Origin: Boswellia sacra
Taxonomy: Eukaryota; Streptophyta; Magnoliopsida; Sapindales; Burseraceae
Reading direction: 5' to 3'
NCBI GenBank assembly: GCA_013180625.2
Contig: SNVD02009787.1
Location: 347,397 to 411,396 of the forward strand
DNA length: 64,000 nucleotides
Below the pieces are notes generated by a model that was given only the letters and a program-made list of their open reading frames with translations, had not been told where the DNA came from and did not search any database. Below are positions 9,133 through 21,066 of this stretch, in pieces. Position 1 is the first letter of the stretch, and each line of letters starts with the position of its first letter. Position numbers and translations under genes: made by a program.

Positions 9133-12100
9133 CTGGCTATTGTCACTCTGAAATTTTTGATAAAGGTAACTAGAAGTCCAAGGAAAAAAAATAATATATG
9201 AGTTACAATCATGATTTATACAAACAGGCTTTAAAAGAAATGTTAATGGACTGAATTGTACAAAAAAAAATCAGAACCTGCTATATATAGAAATGTAGTT
9301 TTGAGTGAGCTCCTTATAGTTAATCACAGCAAACTTGTCTTCACGATTCAAGTAGGTGGATAAAGAGTACCCAAATAAGCCCTCATCAAATGCCACTGTC
9401 ACATATTCAGCAACTCCTACCGTAAGATTCACTAGGTCTTCAAAAACTTCTACAGCTTCAGGATTCTCAATTGTATGCTTTTCTGTGTTAAGCGCTGTCA
9501 ACTCTCTGTTGGTGGATTTTTGGGCTGGGACCTATATTGGAACAAAAGTTGTCATTATTATTACATTGATTTATAAGCAAATTATTTTAAAGAAGGAATT
9601 GTCTCATAATTGTTTACCTCAGCTTGTAAAATAACAAGATCTGCAGGCCATTCCACATGTTCTCCCACTGCATCATATACTAAAGATATCTCTTGATCAT
9701 CTTTAACTATGGGCAACCTGGCTGCTTTTTATAGAAACTAATTCAATGACAACAACCCTTGTTGGTTTTCCTTCATCTTTGTCAATGATGGTTCCACTTG
9801 CAACAATGACTTTATTAGAGCCCACATATATGGCTAGGTCACAAGTTTGTTCCTGTAAAGTATGAAAATAATGAATGTCATCATTCCTAGCTTAAAAAAA
9901 AATTGACTCATCAAAATATAGAAGGAATTCCATGAATAAAGTTGCTACCAATTGATGTTGCTCTCCTGTGTTTTGCATATTGTTATTCTCCATGAAACCT
10001 TTCAATTTCATTTCTTTTGTCATTTTCTTGCCACTAACGACAGGTTTCCCAACAGTTGTTTTTTCTTGATCTATCACCTCCTCCAAATTTTTTAGGTTGT
10101 TGCCCACTTTGTCTGTCTTGTATTGCTTGGACATATCTTTAGTTTCATCCATGGTATTGCTCGATGCTACCGACTTCGTGACCGATATTTGAGCACGTAA
10201 GTCAGCTATAATGGCATCTCTCTCTTGTATCTGCCTCTGTAACTCCATTTTTTCTTTATCTACCCTATAATCAGATCCAACAGTGTTGAAATAAGAGGTT
10301 GGTGTGACAAATTTGCCTAAACCCCTCACTCGACCAGCATGCTCCTTAGTGCCTAAAGCACGAACTAGGAGATCTTCACCCTCAGACATGTCTATGACAC
10401 CAGATTCTGCTTGTTCTTTCAGCCCATCCTATAAATGAAAAAAATTATATGATAAAATAATGGTAGCATAATCAGATCTGTAACAAAAATATTTTTTCAA
10501 CAAATAAAATGATAGTACCACTTTTTCAACAAAAACAATCATTTATAATTTCTTTAGACCACTTTCTGCACTTGAGAACAATTGATTAATGAAAGTTCTC
10601 ATTATTTTTAGAATGTTTTCCAAATATCTATTTTTTTCTATGTAATAAGGAAGTTTTGAAAAAACCTATGGACATGCATAAATAAACGTAAAGTTTGTGA
10701 GAAGTTGACTAAAGTGGGTTTAGTGGATGAAATTGTGAGCAATATTTTAATAAGGACTAAATAATACAGATTCTTCAAATTATACATTCAGCTTTGTAAT
10801 ATTTACTTACAATTTTCTCAACAACAGGGGTAACATGGGGATGATAATCACCATTCTTCCTTTTTCGAGCTCTTTTCCACATTTCAGATCGGTCAATGGG
10901 CTTACTCCAATTTCCACTTTCCTTTCGCTGCATAAATAGTCAATGATAAGCAATGTAATTGATCAATAAACCATAGTAGCCTAAGGAAAAAATAAAAAAT
11001 GCATGTAAATGTAAAAAGGATTACCATTTCCTCTTCCACACGAATATAACCAGACCTTCCTGTTGTATGGTCATATTGGTTTGCCCTTCGTCTCTCCATT
11101 TGCTTCTTGCTATTCTCTTGCAAACCATGAATAGATTTTAAATTATATTAGATAATTGAATTCAAAGTAAAAGTACTATCAATTGTATTGTAATAAGGCT
11201 GATATAGTGCAATACCTTCCATTTTTTTGTCATATGTTGTCTCACAAATTCCCTCCAGTGCTCTTTTTTAATGCAACTATACCTTTTGGGTGGCTCAGCT
11301 AATGCTTTTGGATTGTCTAAGTTAGGCCTGACCCAATTCTTTGTGAGATATGTCTTAAAGTTTTTCCATGCAGTTCCAGCTGCTTGTAGCAACCGCTTCT
11401 TATATCGGATGTCAATATCATAATCTTTCTGCAATGAATTTAATAAGAATGTTAACAAAACAATGTATTCTTAGATAATTAACAAAAAGTATATAATATA
11501 AATGCATTCATATTGGGAAATGGTTGTCAAATATTTGTACCAGTATAGTTTGCCAAATTTTTTCTTTTATTTCCTGATCAACATATCTCCAACCACGAAT
11601 TGAGATAGGAGTTGCATTTCTTGCCTCAACACCAATAGCAGAAACAAAGTTATTATGATTTGGTCCCACTGCTTGGTCCCACTCATTAACCTGAATAGGA
11701 ATTCTACCCTCTGTAGCACTTCTATTTCTTTTATTATTTGTGCAAATTCCTCTAGTTTTTCTTGAAGATGTAGCCTGACCACTATCACTTTGTCCATCAC
11801 CATTTTGTTCATCCATTACCACCTAGGTAAATGAAATAAATAAGTGTAATCAGAAAAAAGTTTAGAAATAAATAAGTGAAATCAGAAAAAAGTTTAAGAA
11901 CTAAAGAGAAACGACATTAAGAGTAAACAATATCTATTAGATCAAGAGGCACACATGAGTCCCATTTCTTTTTTCATTCATGCTAATTCTTCTGGTTTTT
12001 CTCGAATCTGTTGTTGCATGACCATTGTCACTTTGTCCATCACCATTTTGTTCATCCATTATCTCCTAGGTAAATAAAAGAAATAAGTGAAATCAGTAAA

Positions 12101-12672
12101 AATTCAAGTACAAAAGAACAAAGATATGGACATTAACACGAAGCAATTGATTAAAGCAAGAGACATACAGCATTCCCATTTCTTAAGGTTTTCTTCGAAT
12201 CTGTTGTTGCACGTTCATTGTCACTTTGTCCATTACAGTTTTTAGAATCCTTTGCCATCTAGTTAAGTGTGAAAAAAGGTGAATAAAAGAAATTATTAAG
12301 TACAAAACAAAAGGACAATAAGTTCAAGATACAAATAGGAGACATACACCACTCCTATTTCTTTTTGTAGACCAGCTAAGTCCCCCAATTTTTCTAAAAT
12401 CTGTTGTTGCATGTCCACCATCACTTTCTCTGTCATGTTTTTGGGAATCCATTGACACCTAGGTCAATGAAAAATGAAAGTTAAGTGAAGAAAAGATTTC
12501 AGTTTAAAAAAAAAAAGGTCAATAAGAGTAAGCAATATATTAGTGCAATAAACATACAGAAGTGCTCTTTCCTTTTATGGAGTTGATAATTCCCTTGCTT
12601 TTCCTTGGTTTTTTTGATGCATAACGACGATTGCTTTGTCCATCTTGGTTTTGAGAGTTCGCTGCCATCTAG
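8230..12672 (-). CDS. CACTA TNPA/TNP1-like gene fused to an Ulp1 protease (multi-exon)
   Basis: The proposed multi-exon gene runs from an ATG at about 12670 down to about 8230. In order it has five duplicated N-terminal exons (11540-12672), a Transposase_24-type region (10815-11428), a coiled-coil TNP1-like segment (9892-10432), a linker domain like those in plant TNP1/Ulp1 proteins (9280-9855, with EHVEWPADLVI), and a C48/Ulp1 peptidase (8230-9132). Introns are about 70-120 bp with GT-AG borders. TNPA-type proteins bind subterminal repeats. The Ulp1 part would cleave SUMO-like isopeptide bonds. It is downstream of and co-oriented with TNP2. Exact exon borders need transcripts, and some exons may be damaged. 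Confidence 0.7.
9892..10432 (-). CDS. TNP1-like coiled-coil exon
   Basis: A minus-strand exon beginning GLKEQAESG (acceptor near 10432) contains EGEDLLVRALGTKEHAGRVRGLG. This is the conserved block of plant transposase-associated proteins, in which a long protein suffers 'Al..EH.GRVRG.G'. A heptad-like coiled coil (MELQRQIQERDAIIADLRAQ) and a lysine-rich region follow. It is part of the TNPA/Ulp1 gene and probably mediates dimerisation. The C-terminal 15 or so residues of the open stretch probably read into an intron. Confidence 0.75.
10815..11428 (-). CDS. Transposase_24 (Ptta/En/Spm) region exons
   Basis: The exons encode KDYDIDIRYKKRLLQAAG..WKNFKTYLTKNWV (11215-11428), ENSKKQMERRRANQYDHTTG (about 11025-11130) and a basic segment WSKPIDRSEMWKRARKRKNG (about 10815-10925). 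The order and the motifs 'W..F..H...K...N..NR..Q...H..GS' are typical of the plant transposase (Ptta/En/Spm) family. Each exon is bounded by GT/AG dinucleotides in the minus direction. It is a probable DNA-binding part of the TNPA-like protein. Confidence 0.75.
11540..12672 (-). repeat. Five serial duplicated exon-intron units at the 5' end of the TNPA-like gene
   Basis: Five related exons occur about every 180-220 bp: 12557-12670, 12350-12455, 12170-12258, 11960-12064 and 11540-11824 (the last extends into the next domain). Each starts with (M)DxQNxDGQSDxGxATxxSRK or a variant, is preceded by a CCTAG acceptor, and ends at a GTATGT-like donor (the first four units). The introns between them are also alike (GGTAAATGAAA-type ends). 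This is a tandem duplication of a whole exon plus intron, repeated until five copies exist, encoding a polar repeat peptide. Confidence 0.82.
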
Positions 12673-12826
12673 GTAAATGAAAAAATGAAATGAAATCAAA
12701 AAATTGTTAATTTCAAAATATTATAAAATGACATTAAGACAAATCATTGTATTAGTATGAGACATACAACAAACAAAACAAAATTAACAAATACACAATT
12801 GGAGATATGTCGTACCCAAATTTTTT

Positions 12827-13722
12827 TTAATGCTCCTTCAAGGTGTTATTGTCAACCCAAGTACCCTCACAATTTTCACGCACGTAGTTCATCTCATTAT
12901 CGTCAATGTTATCAAAAGACTCAACACTAGGCATAACATTTGTAAATGGATGATGTTCTACCAAAGAGGGAATTTGGTCTTGACATCTATGTATTTGGTA
13001 AGACTTATCGGCTGTAAATTGCACTATAGACCATCTTGCATCACATTGATCTGTCACATAAAAAACCTGTTTCACTTGTGAAGCTAGGACAAAGGAATTG
13101 GACTTGTGAGCAATACGACTAAGATCTACCAAAGTCAACCCAAGTTCATCTACCCTAACACCCCCTTTATTGTCCACCCAATCACACTTAAAGATTGGAA
13201 TACTAAGCAACCGATAATCAAGAGACCATATCTCTTTTATTACTCCATAAAAGGTTAACTCTCCAACTCTTAGATTCTTGTCTTTGGCACTTGAAATTTG
13301 CATTGTTGTTGCAACAATGCTAACTCCACTATTTTGGTGCACCTTGTCATCCCCATGATCTCTTGTGTGGTAATGACAATTGTTGATAATATAGCCCGAA
13401 TAACTTGTGACATATTGATGAGGCCCTTCTGCTAAGCACTTCAACGTGGAGGACAATTGCTCTTCGTTATTAATTGATTTGGCCACCTAGTAAAAGCAAT
13501 AGTTTTATATTGTACAATTGGTGAGTTAAATAGTATTAATAGGAAAACATTGGAAAGATTAAGTTCAAAAACATGGTTTATAGGAGCATCAACCTCGTCT
13601 TGCAACCATTTGATGAAAGTGCGATTATGTTCACTTTGCAGCCACTTACTATTTCTAGCTTGCCGGGGGAAACGCTCTTTCAAAGATTTCATATGCATTC
13701 TGATTGGCCGAGAGGAAAACAT
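12827..13722 (-). pseudogene. TNP2 C-terminal DUF4216 region
   Basis: 13490-13722 encodes a segment like HMKSLKERFPRQARN..HNRTFIKWLQDEV, the DUF4216-proximal part. 12827-13486 encodes the DUF4216 domain itself (YGVIKEIWSLDY, FKCDWVDN, FVLASQVKQVFYV). The gap with shifted frames between them has an in-frame stop and may be an intron, with a GGTGGCC border near 13487. The end LKEH-stop at 12827 marks the likely TNP2 C terminus, just 155 bp before the TNPA-like gene. Confidence 0.75.
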
Positions 13723-14510
13723 GGTAAACGGACAAAAAGTTAATTTGTTTGTGTTTAAATACTTTATAAGTAATCAATAAAACATGCTTAAAAAATCCAA
13801 ACACTTACTCGATGAAAGGTTGCACTTCTTCCATGTTTTGCAACACATAAAGATGTGCCTGATCCCATTCTTCTTCACCAATAGAGATGACTCGACCCCC
13901 CAACAACGGACCATCAACTTCATTAGCTCTATGAACATCAAGTAAATAATCAGAGCAAAAATCAATAGCTTCTGTTGCAATGTAACACTCAGCAATGCAA
14001 CCTTCAGGTCGATTTCTATTTCGGACATACCCCTTAAGAATTTTCATAAATATTTCGAATGGATACATCCACCTAAGATAGACAGGTCCGCATAACCTCA
14101 CTTCTCTTACAAGATGAACCGTTAAATGTACCATTATGTTAAAAAAGGAAGGTGTCAAGTACTTCTCTAACAAACATAAGGTCACGACCAGATCACTTTG
14201 TATTCAATTTAACTTGGGCACATCAACCACCTTGGTGCAAATATCATTGAAGAAAATGCAAAATCTTGTAATAGCATGTCGAACATGCTTAGGAAGAACT
14301 GACCTTATGGCTAGTGGTAGTAGTTGTTGCATAAGAGCATGACAATCGTGAGACTTAAGACCAATCAGCTTTAAATCATCCAAGGACACAAGGTTTTTAA
14401 AGTTTGAACAATAACCAAAAGGAACCCTAAGGTCATATAATGTTTGACAGAAAATTTGCTTCTCCTTTTTGTTGAGTGAATAGCAAGCAGGAGGCAAAAA
14501 TGTTCGATTA

Positions 14511-16202
14511 TTACCAACTCATATCCATGAGATCCAATCTAGAGTTAACATTATCTTTTGTTTTTCCAAGAATGTTTAATAATGTACCATAGATACTCTC
14601 ACAAACATTTTTTTCAATGTGCATAACATCTAGATTGTGACGTACATATAAATGCTTCCAATAAAGAAGTTGGAAGAATATGGACTTTTTCTTCCAACAC
14701 ATGGTTTCATCAATATCAGATTTTTTCTGTTTTTTCTCCTTTTTCTTCCCCCAATTGTTTTCAATTCTCTCAACTTTTTTTAGAATTTCCTCCCCACTTA
14801 GGGGTCTAGGGGCAACATCAAATTCTTGTTGGCCATTGAAAACCTTTTTTAGTTTTCTAAATGGATGGTTATGAGGTAGGAATCGCCTATGGGCCATGTA
14901 AACATTTTTCTTTCCATGTTTTAATCTACATGAAGATGTTCCTTCCTCACAAATTGGGCAACCATAGTACCCTTTGACAGAACAACCTGAGAGGTTTCCA
15001 TAAGCGGGAAAGTCATTTATTGTCCACAACAACATTGCCCGCAAGTTAAAAGTTTCTTGGTTATAGGCATCATAGACCTCAACACCTTCCTCCCATAAAA
15101 TTTTCAAGTCATCAATTAATGGTGCCAAATAAACATCAATGTCATTGCCAGGTTTTCGTGGACCCGATATCAAAAGAGATAACATCATGAATCTCTTTTT
15201 CATGCATAACCATGGAGGAAGATTATACATAACCATTACTACAGGCCAACAACTATAAGTGCTACTTAGGGTACTATGTGGATTTATCCCATCAGCTGAA
15301 ATAGCTAACCTAAGGTTTCTACTATCAGCAGCAAAAGCAAGCCACATACGGTCAACTAGTTTCCAAGATGCTGTGTCGGCTGGGTGCCTAAGTTTACCAT
15401 CAATGACTCTACCATTGGCATGCCAAGTTAAGCTTTTAGCAATGTCAAAAGATTGAAAAAACCTCCTAAACCTTGGAATGGGAGAAAAGTACCACACTAC
15501 TTTTGCAGCAATGCCCTTTTTATGTTTACATCTTTTACGTGTGACTTTCCATCTTGACAACCCACAAGTGGGACAACTTGTGGAAGATGCGTATTCTTTT
15601 CTATACAAAATGCAATCATTAGGGCATGCATGTATTTTTTCATAGGATAAACCTAAAGAAACCATTGTTTTCTTAGCTTCATACATCGAGGATGGCATTT
15701 CATTATTGGGGGGTAAGATATCATTAATGAGATCAAGCAATTCAGAGAAACTTTTATCTGACCAACCATACCTCCCTTTTATGTTAAATAGTTTCATTAG
15801 GGTAGATAATTTTGTGTGAGAGGTGCAACCCGGGTATAAAGGTTTTTCAGCATCATCTAGCAACTTTTTCAAATATTTGGGGTCACTATCAACATATTGG
15901 AATGCATCGTTGACCATATCCACTGTATCATTGAATGCATTATCACAATGGTCAAATGATGATTTTATAGTGTTAGTTTCCCCATGCCGAATCCAATTTT
16001 TGTGTTTTGTATCAAACCCTTTCCTAAATAAATGGTCTCGTATTTCCTCTCGGGTGTGAAAGACGCAACATTGACAAGATTTACATGGGCATTTCATTAG
16101 GTTTGAATTCATACAATTCAAAGTTGCAAATTCTAGAAACTTATCAACACCATCCTCATAGTCCTTAGATAATCTATCTTTCCATAACCAAGATTTATCC
16201 AT
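14511..16202 (-). CDS. TNP2 N-terminal and Transposase_21 core (563-codon open stretch)
   Basis: The open stretch includes CPNDCILYRKEY..CPTCGLSRWK (zinc-ligand-like cysteines), VVWYFSPIPRFRRFF, DGINPHSTLSSTYSCWPV and DFPAYGNLSGCSVKGYYGCPIC, all hallmarks of Transposase_21. It ends with the LDVMHIEKNVCESIYGTLLN block and then LDLMDMSW before a stop. The reading is continuous through the catalytic core, which suggests the element was active not very long ago. What follows (DUF4218) is in another frame. Confidence 0.85.
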   Translation of the reverse strand: MDKSWLWKDRLSKDYEDGVDKFLEFATLNCMNSNLMKCPCKSCQCCVFHTREEIRDHLFRKGFDTKHKNWIRHGETNTIKSSFDHCDNAFNDTVDMVNDAFQYVDSDPKYLKKLLDDAEKPLYPGCTSHTKLSTLMKLFNIKGRYGWSDKSFSELLDLINDILPPNNEMPSSMYEAKKTMVSLGLSYEKIHACPNDCILYRKEYASSTSCPTCGLSRWKVTRKRCKHKKGIAAKVVWYFSPIPRFRRFFQSFDIAKSLTWHANGRVIDGKLRHPADTASWKLVDRMWLAFAADSRNLRLAISADGINPHSTLSSTYSCWPVVMVMYNLPPWLCMKKRFMMLSLLISGPRKPGNDIDVYLAPLIDDLKILWEEGVEVYDAYNQETFNLRAMLLWTINDFPAYGNLSGCSVKGYYGCPICEEGTSSCRLKHGKKNVYMAHRRFLPHNHPFRKLKKVFNGQQEFDVAPRPLSGEEILKKVERIENNWGKKKEKKQKKSDIDETMCWKKKSIFFQLLYWKHLYVRHNLDVMHIEKNVCESIYGTLLNILGKTKDNVNSRLDLMDMSW

Positions 16203-16926
16203 TCTGGTAGTTAAGTAATGCACCTGTGTAATAAAGACCATTTGTTTAGTAATGTTAGCTTTTAATCAAATAGGATATTAGTGGACACAATTTGAGATAT
16301 TGATTATGTATTTTTTGGCTGTGGCCATCTAATTAAAATTTATGATACCTAATTCAACTATGTAGATCAATTTTTCTGTTTAAATTAAAATATATTCATA
16401 GTTAAAGTAAAATTATAATATGTTAATATTAATGTAAACTATTATTAAGGTCGCAAGGGCTGAATAGAGAAGCATCACAATCATATAACTTTGCATGCTA
16501 AGAAATTATGTGATAGGGAATGAGCGTTAAAGCATACAAGACAACAAGGGTAAAAAGAGAAATCAGATCAAAGTCCTCAACCACAATGAAGTTTTGAAGG
16601 ATTTTAATATTACAATAAAGCCATTACGAAGTGTGCATGAAACAGACAAATTTATTTATATGCCAGAATTGTGACATTTTATTTAATAACACAAATCAAC
16701 CAATATATCATGAATTGTTTCGTTAAAACACCAAACAAGGAAGACAAGCAAATGAAGCTTGAATAGCAACACATAGAAAGATAGAAAGAGAATAATAACA
16801 TGAAGATGAAGCAGTTACAGGCAAGCCTAAGCTTAAAAACCAAGAGAAGCTACCAGCAGGATAAAATTAAACACCTATAACAAAAGATGTTTAACACTTA
16901 ACTACTTGGCAATAAAATCAAACACC

Positions 16927-16974
<48 letters not shown>

Positions 16975-17268
16975 CTATCACTTAAATCAACAGGCATTTA
17001 AGGCAACTTTAACAATTTTATACACAGCACTTGACGACTTTTAACAATACATGGAATATAATTCTAATAAAATAATTCAACAGTTTAACACTTAATTACT
17101 TGGTAATCAAAATTAGTATGACCTTGTTAAAACAGCAGCCCCACAAATTGGCTTTTTTATTTTTTTTAAACCTTTTCCCCATTTAAAATGTTAACAAAGT
17201 TTCTTTTTGCCTCTACAATTGCCATAACTTAAGATCAATATTAGAAATAAATAAACTTTATTAATTAC
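16203..17268. other. Non-coding upstream of TNP2, with a TAA microsatellite
   Basis: The sequence is AT-rich with no convincing coding potential. A (TAA)n run of about 46 bp lies at 16928-16973. The TNP2 promoter or first non-coding exon should lie here, but I cannot place it. Confidence 0.5.
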
Positions 17269-18530
17269 CTTTGTTTTGTCCATACAATGGGCAACTCACA
17301 TTCCTTCTCATTGTTCTCAGTTTCTCTTTAGCCTTCTGGGCCTTGGGGTAAGCTTTCAGTTTTAATTCTTCAAAGTACTGAAAAAGAGTGTCCGTAAGTT
17401 AATATGAATGTCTATATATCTATATACAAAAACTAGAGCAAGAAGATCAAGAATTAATACTACGTACTGAAATATCATCTATTAAAGTTAACAGTACAAA
17501 ATTAAAAAAACGATGGGCAACTTGAACAATTAAAGTATCTGCTTAAAATGCAAAAACAAAATAGTTCTTAAGAATCGAGTAATTTGATCATTGTTATCTG
17601 ATTTGATAGTTGTACATTTGTAAATTGTGTGGCATAGTTTTTCATGGTGAGACACTTTTGTAGTTTTCCCACAATGGATTTAGGTTTAGATTGAACAAAT
17701 CACTTAAGTACTTGGTGTCATTTTCTTTCTCGATTACCCTCTTGTAGTTCATCGACTCTTTTCTAGTTAAACCTAATAATTGCTTAAGATATTAAGTTTT
17801 TTATGTCTGATCTTGATGTTCTCAACTCTGCTTAATTTGCAGTTTTATAAATTTTTTCCTCTCTGTGTTTTTTTTCCTTTTTTTTTTGTCTTTTCTTTTT
17901 AAGTAAAATTTTGGCCTAAGAGTTTGATTTGGTGGTTAGCATTTGATAGCAGGGGAAAAGAAATCTCTTTATGGCAGGAAGTGTATTTTCATAATTGTTG
18001 TTTTAGTCATCAGGGTGGATTTTTGATTTGTAGACCTATTTGACACTAATGACTTGTTTATCTAATGACTTGTTTATCTTTAGGACTACTTTCTCATTCA
18101 TCTTTATATCCTTTATCAATCATTTATATTGTGATGCTACTTCAAAACTTTCTGGTTCTAGTTATGAATTTGCAGGTTAATCATTCTGGTAAAAGGTCTT
18201 ATTTTTGCTCATTTTGACTAACAAGTTAGTTGAGCTGAGGACATTCTGCATCCAGTTCATCAAATTGCATTTAGGTTTTAACATAGACTTAAAATGGCAT
18301 GTGATTGTGGACGTTGTAGACTGGAGGAGGTCTTTGATTATTTGGCTTGTTTTGCTTGCAGATATGGAGAGTTTGCTGGTCAATCAGTTTAGCTTGTGCA
18401 CTAGTAAAAGAATCACCTTTGTATTTGTCTTGTTCAAGAGATTTTGTTTATAAGGTGTTCGATGTTTCTTTTTTTTTTTTTTAATATGGATTTAGATTTC
18501 AGATTCTAGATTAGAATATTAATGACAAAT

Positions 18531-18571
<41 letters not shown>

Positions 18572-19004
18572 CCTTCTTTCAGTTTGGTTGGCTTGTAACT
18601 TGAATTGAGATTTTGGGGGAACTAATAATCTTGCATGTGAATTGGATTAGGTTTTTTTTTCAATGTATTAGATTTTTTTTGCCAAAAAAAATGAACATTT
18701 TTTGGCTACTCGGAATGCTGATCAATTTTAGTCATTAATTTGTTGAACTTGCTCTGGTTTTTCTTACAGCTGTTCTTGTATTTGTTGATTAATTTCAGTT
18801 GTCTTTTGTTTTGGGTTTATGGCAATCTGGTACTAATAATTTCAAATCAATTTTGAATAAATTTCAAAGTAAGATAAATTTAAAAAAATTAAAAATAGGG
18901 GCAAATTTAAAAAAATTACTGTTATGACTTACCAGAGCCTGCTTAAGATGGGCATTCTCTTCTTTCAATTGGTTTAATTCTGCCTCTAGTTCAACTATGT
19001 ATGC
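17269..19004 (-). pseudogene. Captured ABI5/AREB-type bZIP exons
   Basis: Two clean exons match group-A bZIP factors. 18933-19004 (72 nt, AG/GT borders) encodes the leucine zipper start AYIVELEAELNQLKEENAHL plus KQAL. 17269-17377 (AG/GT borders) encodes YFEELKLKAYPKAQKAKEKL and the family C terminus RRNVSCPL, reading on past the normal stop. The small intervening exon (AELERKRKQQ in the family) and the DNA-binding basic region were not found. ABI5-type factors bind ABA-response elements. Without the basic region this fragment could at most make a zipper-only peptide. It lies upstream of TNP2 on the same strand. Confidence 0.85.
18533..18570. repeat. (TA)n(TG)n microsatellite
   Basis: About four TA dimers are followed by fifteen TG dimers, inside the long intron between the two bZIP exons. 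Confidence 0.95.
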
Positions 19005-20915
19005 CTGTAAAAGCAAAAGATATCACACATCATTAGAATAGAAAAAATAATGTAAAATTTCCTTTAACAAACTAGAAACAAACATCTCTGCAGAATTTTT
19101 CCTTCTTTATGCATTTTTATATATTCAGATTGGACGTCTACAAGCTTACAACATTAGTAATTTCCTATTCAAGACTCTATAAAGAATTTGATACAAACTC
19201 TTGCAAAAACAATTCTGTTGTTCAAAATTTTCATCAGTACTTTGACTAAATTTCATTGATCTGCCCACCCCGAAATCCATTTTGAAATCGAGTAAAATTT
19301 TTATTGCATACAGACTTCATGTACATGCATCTCAGTATCAAACGGTTTCTCTGTTACAGATTTATTTTTATTTGACTGTTTATGTCATATTGTCTCTTCT
19401 GGGTATCTTTCCATTTTCCATTTGAAGCCTATTTAAACTATAAAACATTTTTCGACGCCTACATTTTCCATTCTGGCTTCTATATCAATTGCTATTCCTC
19501 AAATTTCAATCCTCAAAATTTCACTCAGAAAGAACTCCCAAAACATCGACCCCAAAAATGCTCAATAGAATACTCTGATAAATCCTAACAATGCCCTTGG
19601 AACCTGCTTCATGCTGGGCATAAAATTTATGTATTTCTAAGTGTAACAATCTGTTGCACATGCCGAACTTGTGGGTATCCCAAACGAAATTGTGAAGTAT
19701 AGACCAAATTTGAATCTTAATTTTATATGAACATTCATGAATTCACACAAATATCTAATATTATGACCATTATTTTTTCTCCAGAATTTCACTCATGGTA
19801 GTGACTGGCTCTCAATTGGCAGATAAGCACAAATGAGCAATACGATGAGGTTGTGCATAAGCAGCTACATTTCAAATGAGTGGATATGGCTGCCACATAA
19901 AGCCTTTGTGAAGTGCAGCAGTTGTTTCACAACTGATGGAAGTATTAATATTTATATTATTTCATTTACTATGAACCGAAATAGTATGATTAATCCTCTA
20001 TGCTTACAGGTCGAGAATAATAAAAAGAAATTTTATAAACAGACAAAATACCAGTGCAAAGAAAGCAGTAGAGAGGACAGACTTGAGTAAAAAGAGTGAA
20101 ACAGTCAACGTAACTACTGTTACTGAAATTCTTGCTACTGGTCTTGGTACAGAATCCTGGCAACAAAATGATGAACACAATAATCATTTATCTGTACTTG
20201 ATTTAGAGAAGATAAGCTTGGAAGAGAGAAAAAATTAACTTACAGGCACTAGATTTGTTCCAGCCTCAATTCTGTCCTTGCCAACCCTCCATGCTTTCTG
20301 AAGAACTATTTCACAGAATTTATAACGGAACTTAGCATAGAACAAGCAAAAGAAACTCAAGTCTAGCATGTTGTTTACTTAAATTAGCAGGGACATAGCT
20401 GGTGGGCTTTTAATGCAGAATGACCAATCAGTAATCTATTTTGGTGTTGGATATCTCATCACATAATGAATATGAACAATATCAAGATCATTAATCTTAT
20501 AGTATAAGGACTGATATTATTTGACAACTGAAACTTAACCTCATGAGAATCCTACATGAAACAATCTATGAGATCAGCCAGTGGCAGTAGAGGGCACCAT
20601 TTATATGAACTGACAGAAATTTATGAGTTGGAGATAAACTAGTGTTTCTAACATGCAGAGTAAAGTTTCAACTCCCAAACTAATACAGAACACAACCACA
20701 CTCATATAATATTATTGGTCCCTACAACATAAACAACCAAGAAAAACATTTCATAACCATAATTGTAGATTTAAATTACTATTAAGTAATATTATATTAA
20801 AACACTTTTTGTCTTAATCTTCTACAAATCTATAAATCTTTCCTTCATTCTGGTGCTTGATCATGTGCTTGATAAGTCTAATATAAAAGGGCAAGCAACT
20901 CATCCTCAAGAGAAG
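19005..20915. other. Mostly non-coding; one unassigned exon-like segment
   Basis: No known gene was recognised. On the minus strand, 20255-20330 could be an exon (KFCEIVLQKAWRVGKDRIEAG, GTAAGT donor). It does not match the expected bZIP basic-region exon and I could not assign it. Confidence 0.4.
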
Positions 20916-21066
20916 TTATATTTTAGAGGTTAAATTATATTTTACTCGCTCAAATGGCTTTATTGCTAATGGAGGTGTTTCCTCGATGTCGTGTTCAATA
21001 GCCACAGCTTTGATTTTCGTGAAATCTGATGCGACGACATAAACAAACAATCTTTTCCCAACTGAA
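20916..21066 (-). CDS. Unrecognised exon-like segment
   Basis: A polypyrimidine tract and AG (TTCTACTTTCAG) precede an open reading VGKRLFVYVVASDFTKIK..IEETPPLAIKPFERV that ends at TAA. The amino-acid composition looks like real protein rather than AT noise, but I do not recognise it. It is probably another captured 3' exon in the CACTA element; chance is possible. Confidence 0.3.

Larger units (their letters stand above)
12827..16202 (-). pseudogene. CACTA TNP2-type transposase, disrupted
   Basis: I choose the start MDKSWLWKDRLS (ATG at 16200-16202), the usual TNP2 N terminus, rather than the ATG 13 codons upstream. Domains in order are Transpos_assoc (first ~75 residues, with CPCKSC), Transposase_21/TNP2 core (to 14511), DUF4218 (13805-14497) and DUF4216 (12827-13722). 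The protein would catalyse cut-and-paste transposition. Breaks: a frameshift at 14498-14511, a TGA at about 14205 inside DUF4218, and non-contiguous frames around 13722-13805 and 13486-13500, some of which may be introns. It is therefore probably non-functional, though clearly derived from an autonomous element. Confidence 0.85.

Noticed and set aside
20255..20330. Missing basic-region exon of the ABI5-type bZIP
   Set aside because: The candidate exon reads KFCEIVLQKAWRVGKDRIEA, which lacks the conserved RESAARSRARKQ-type residues.
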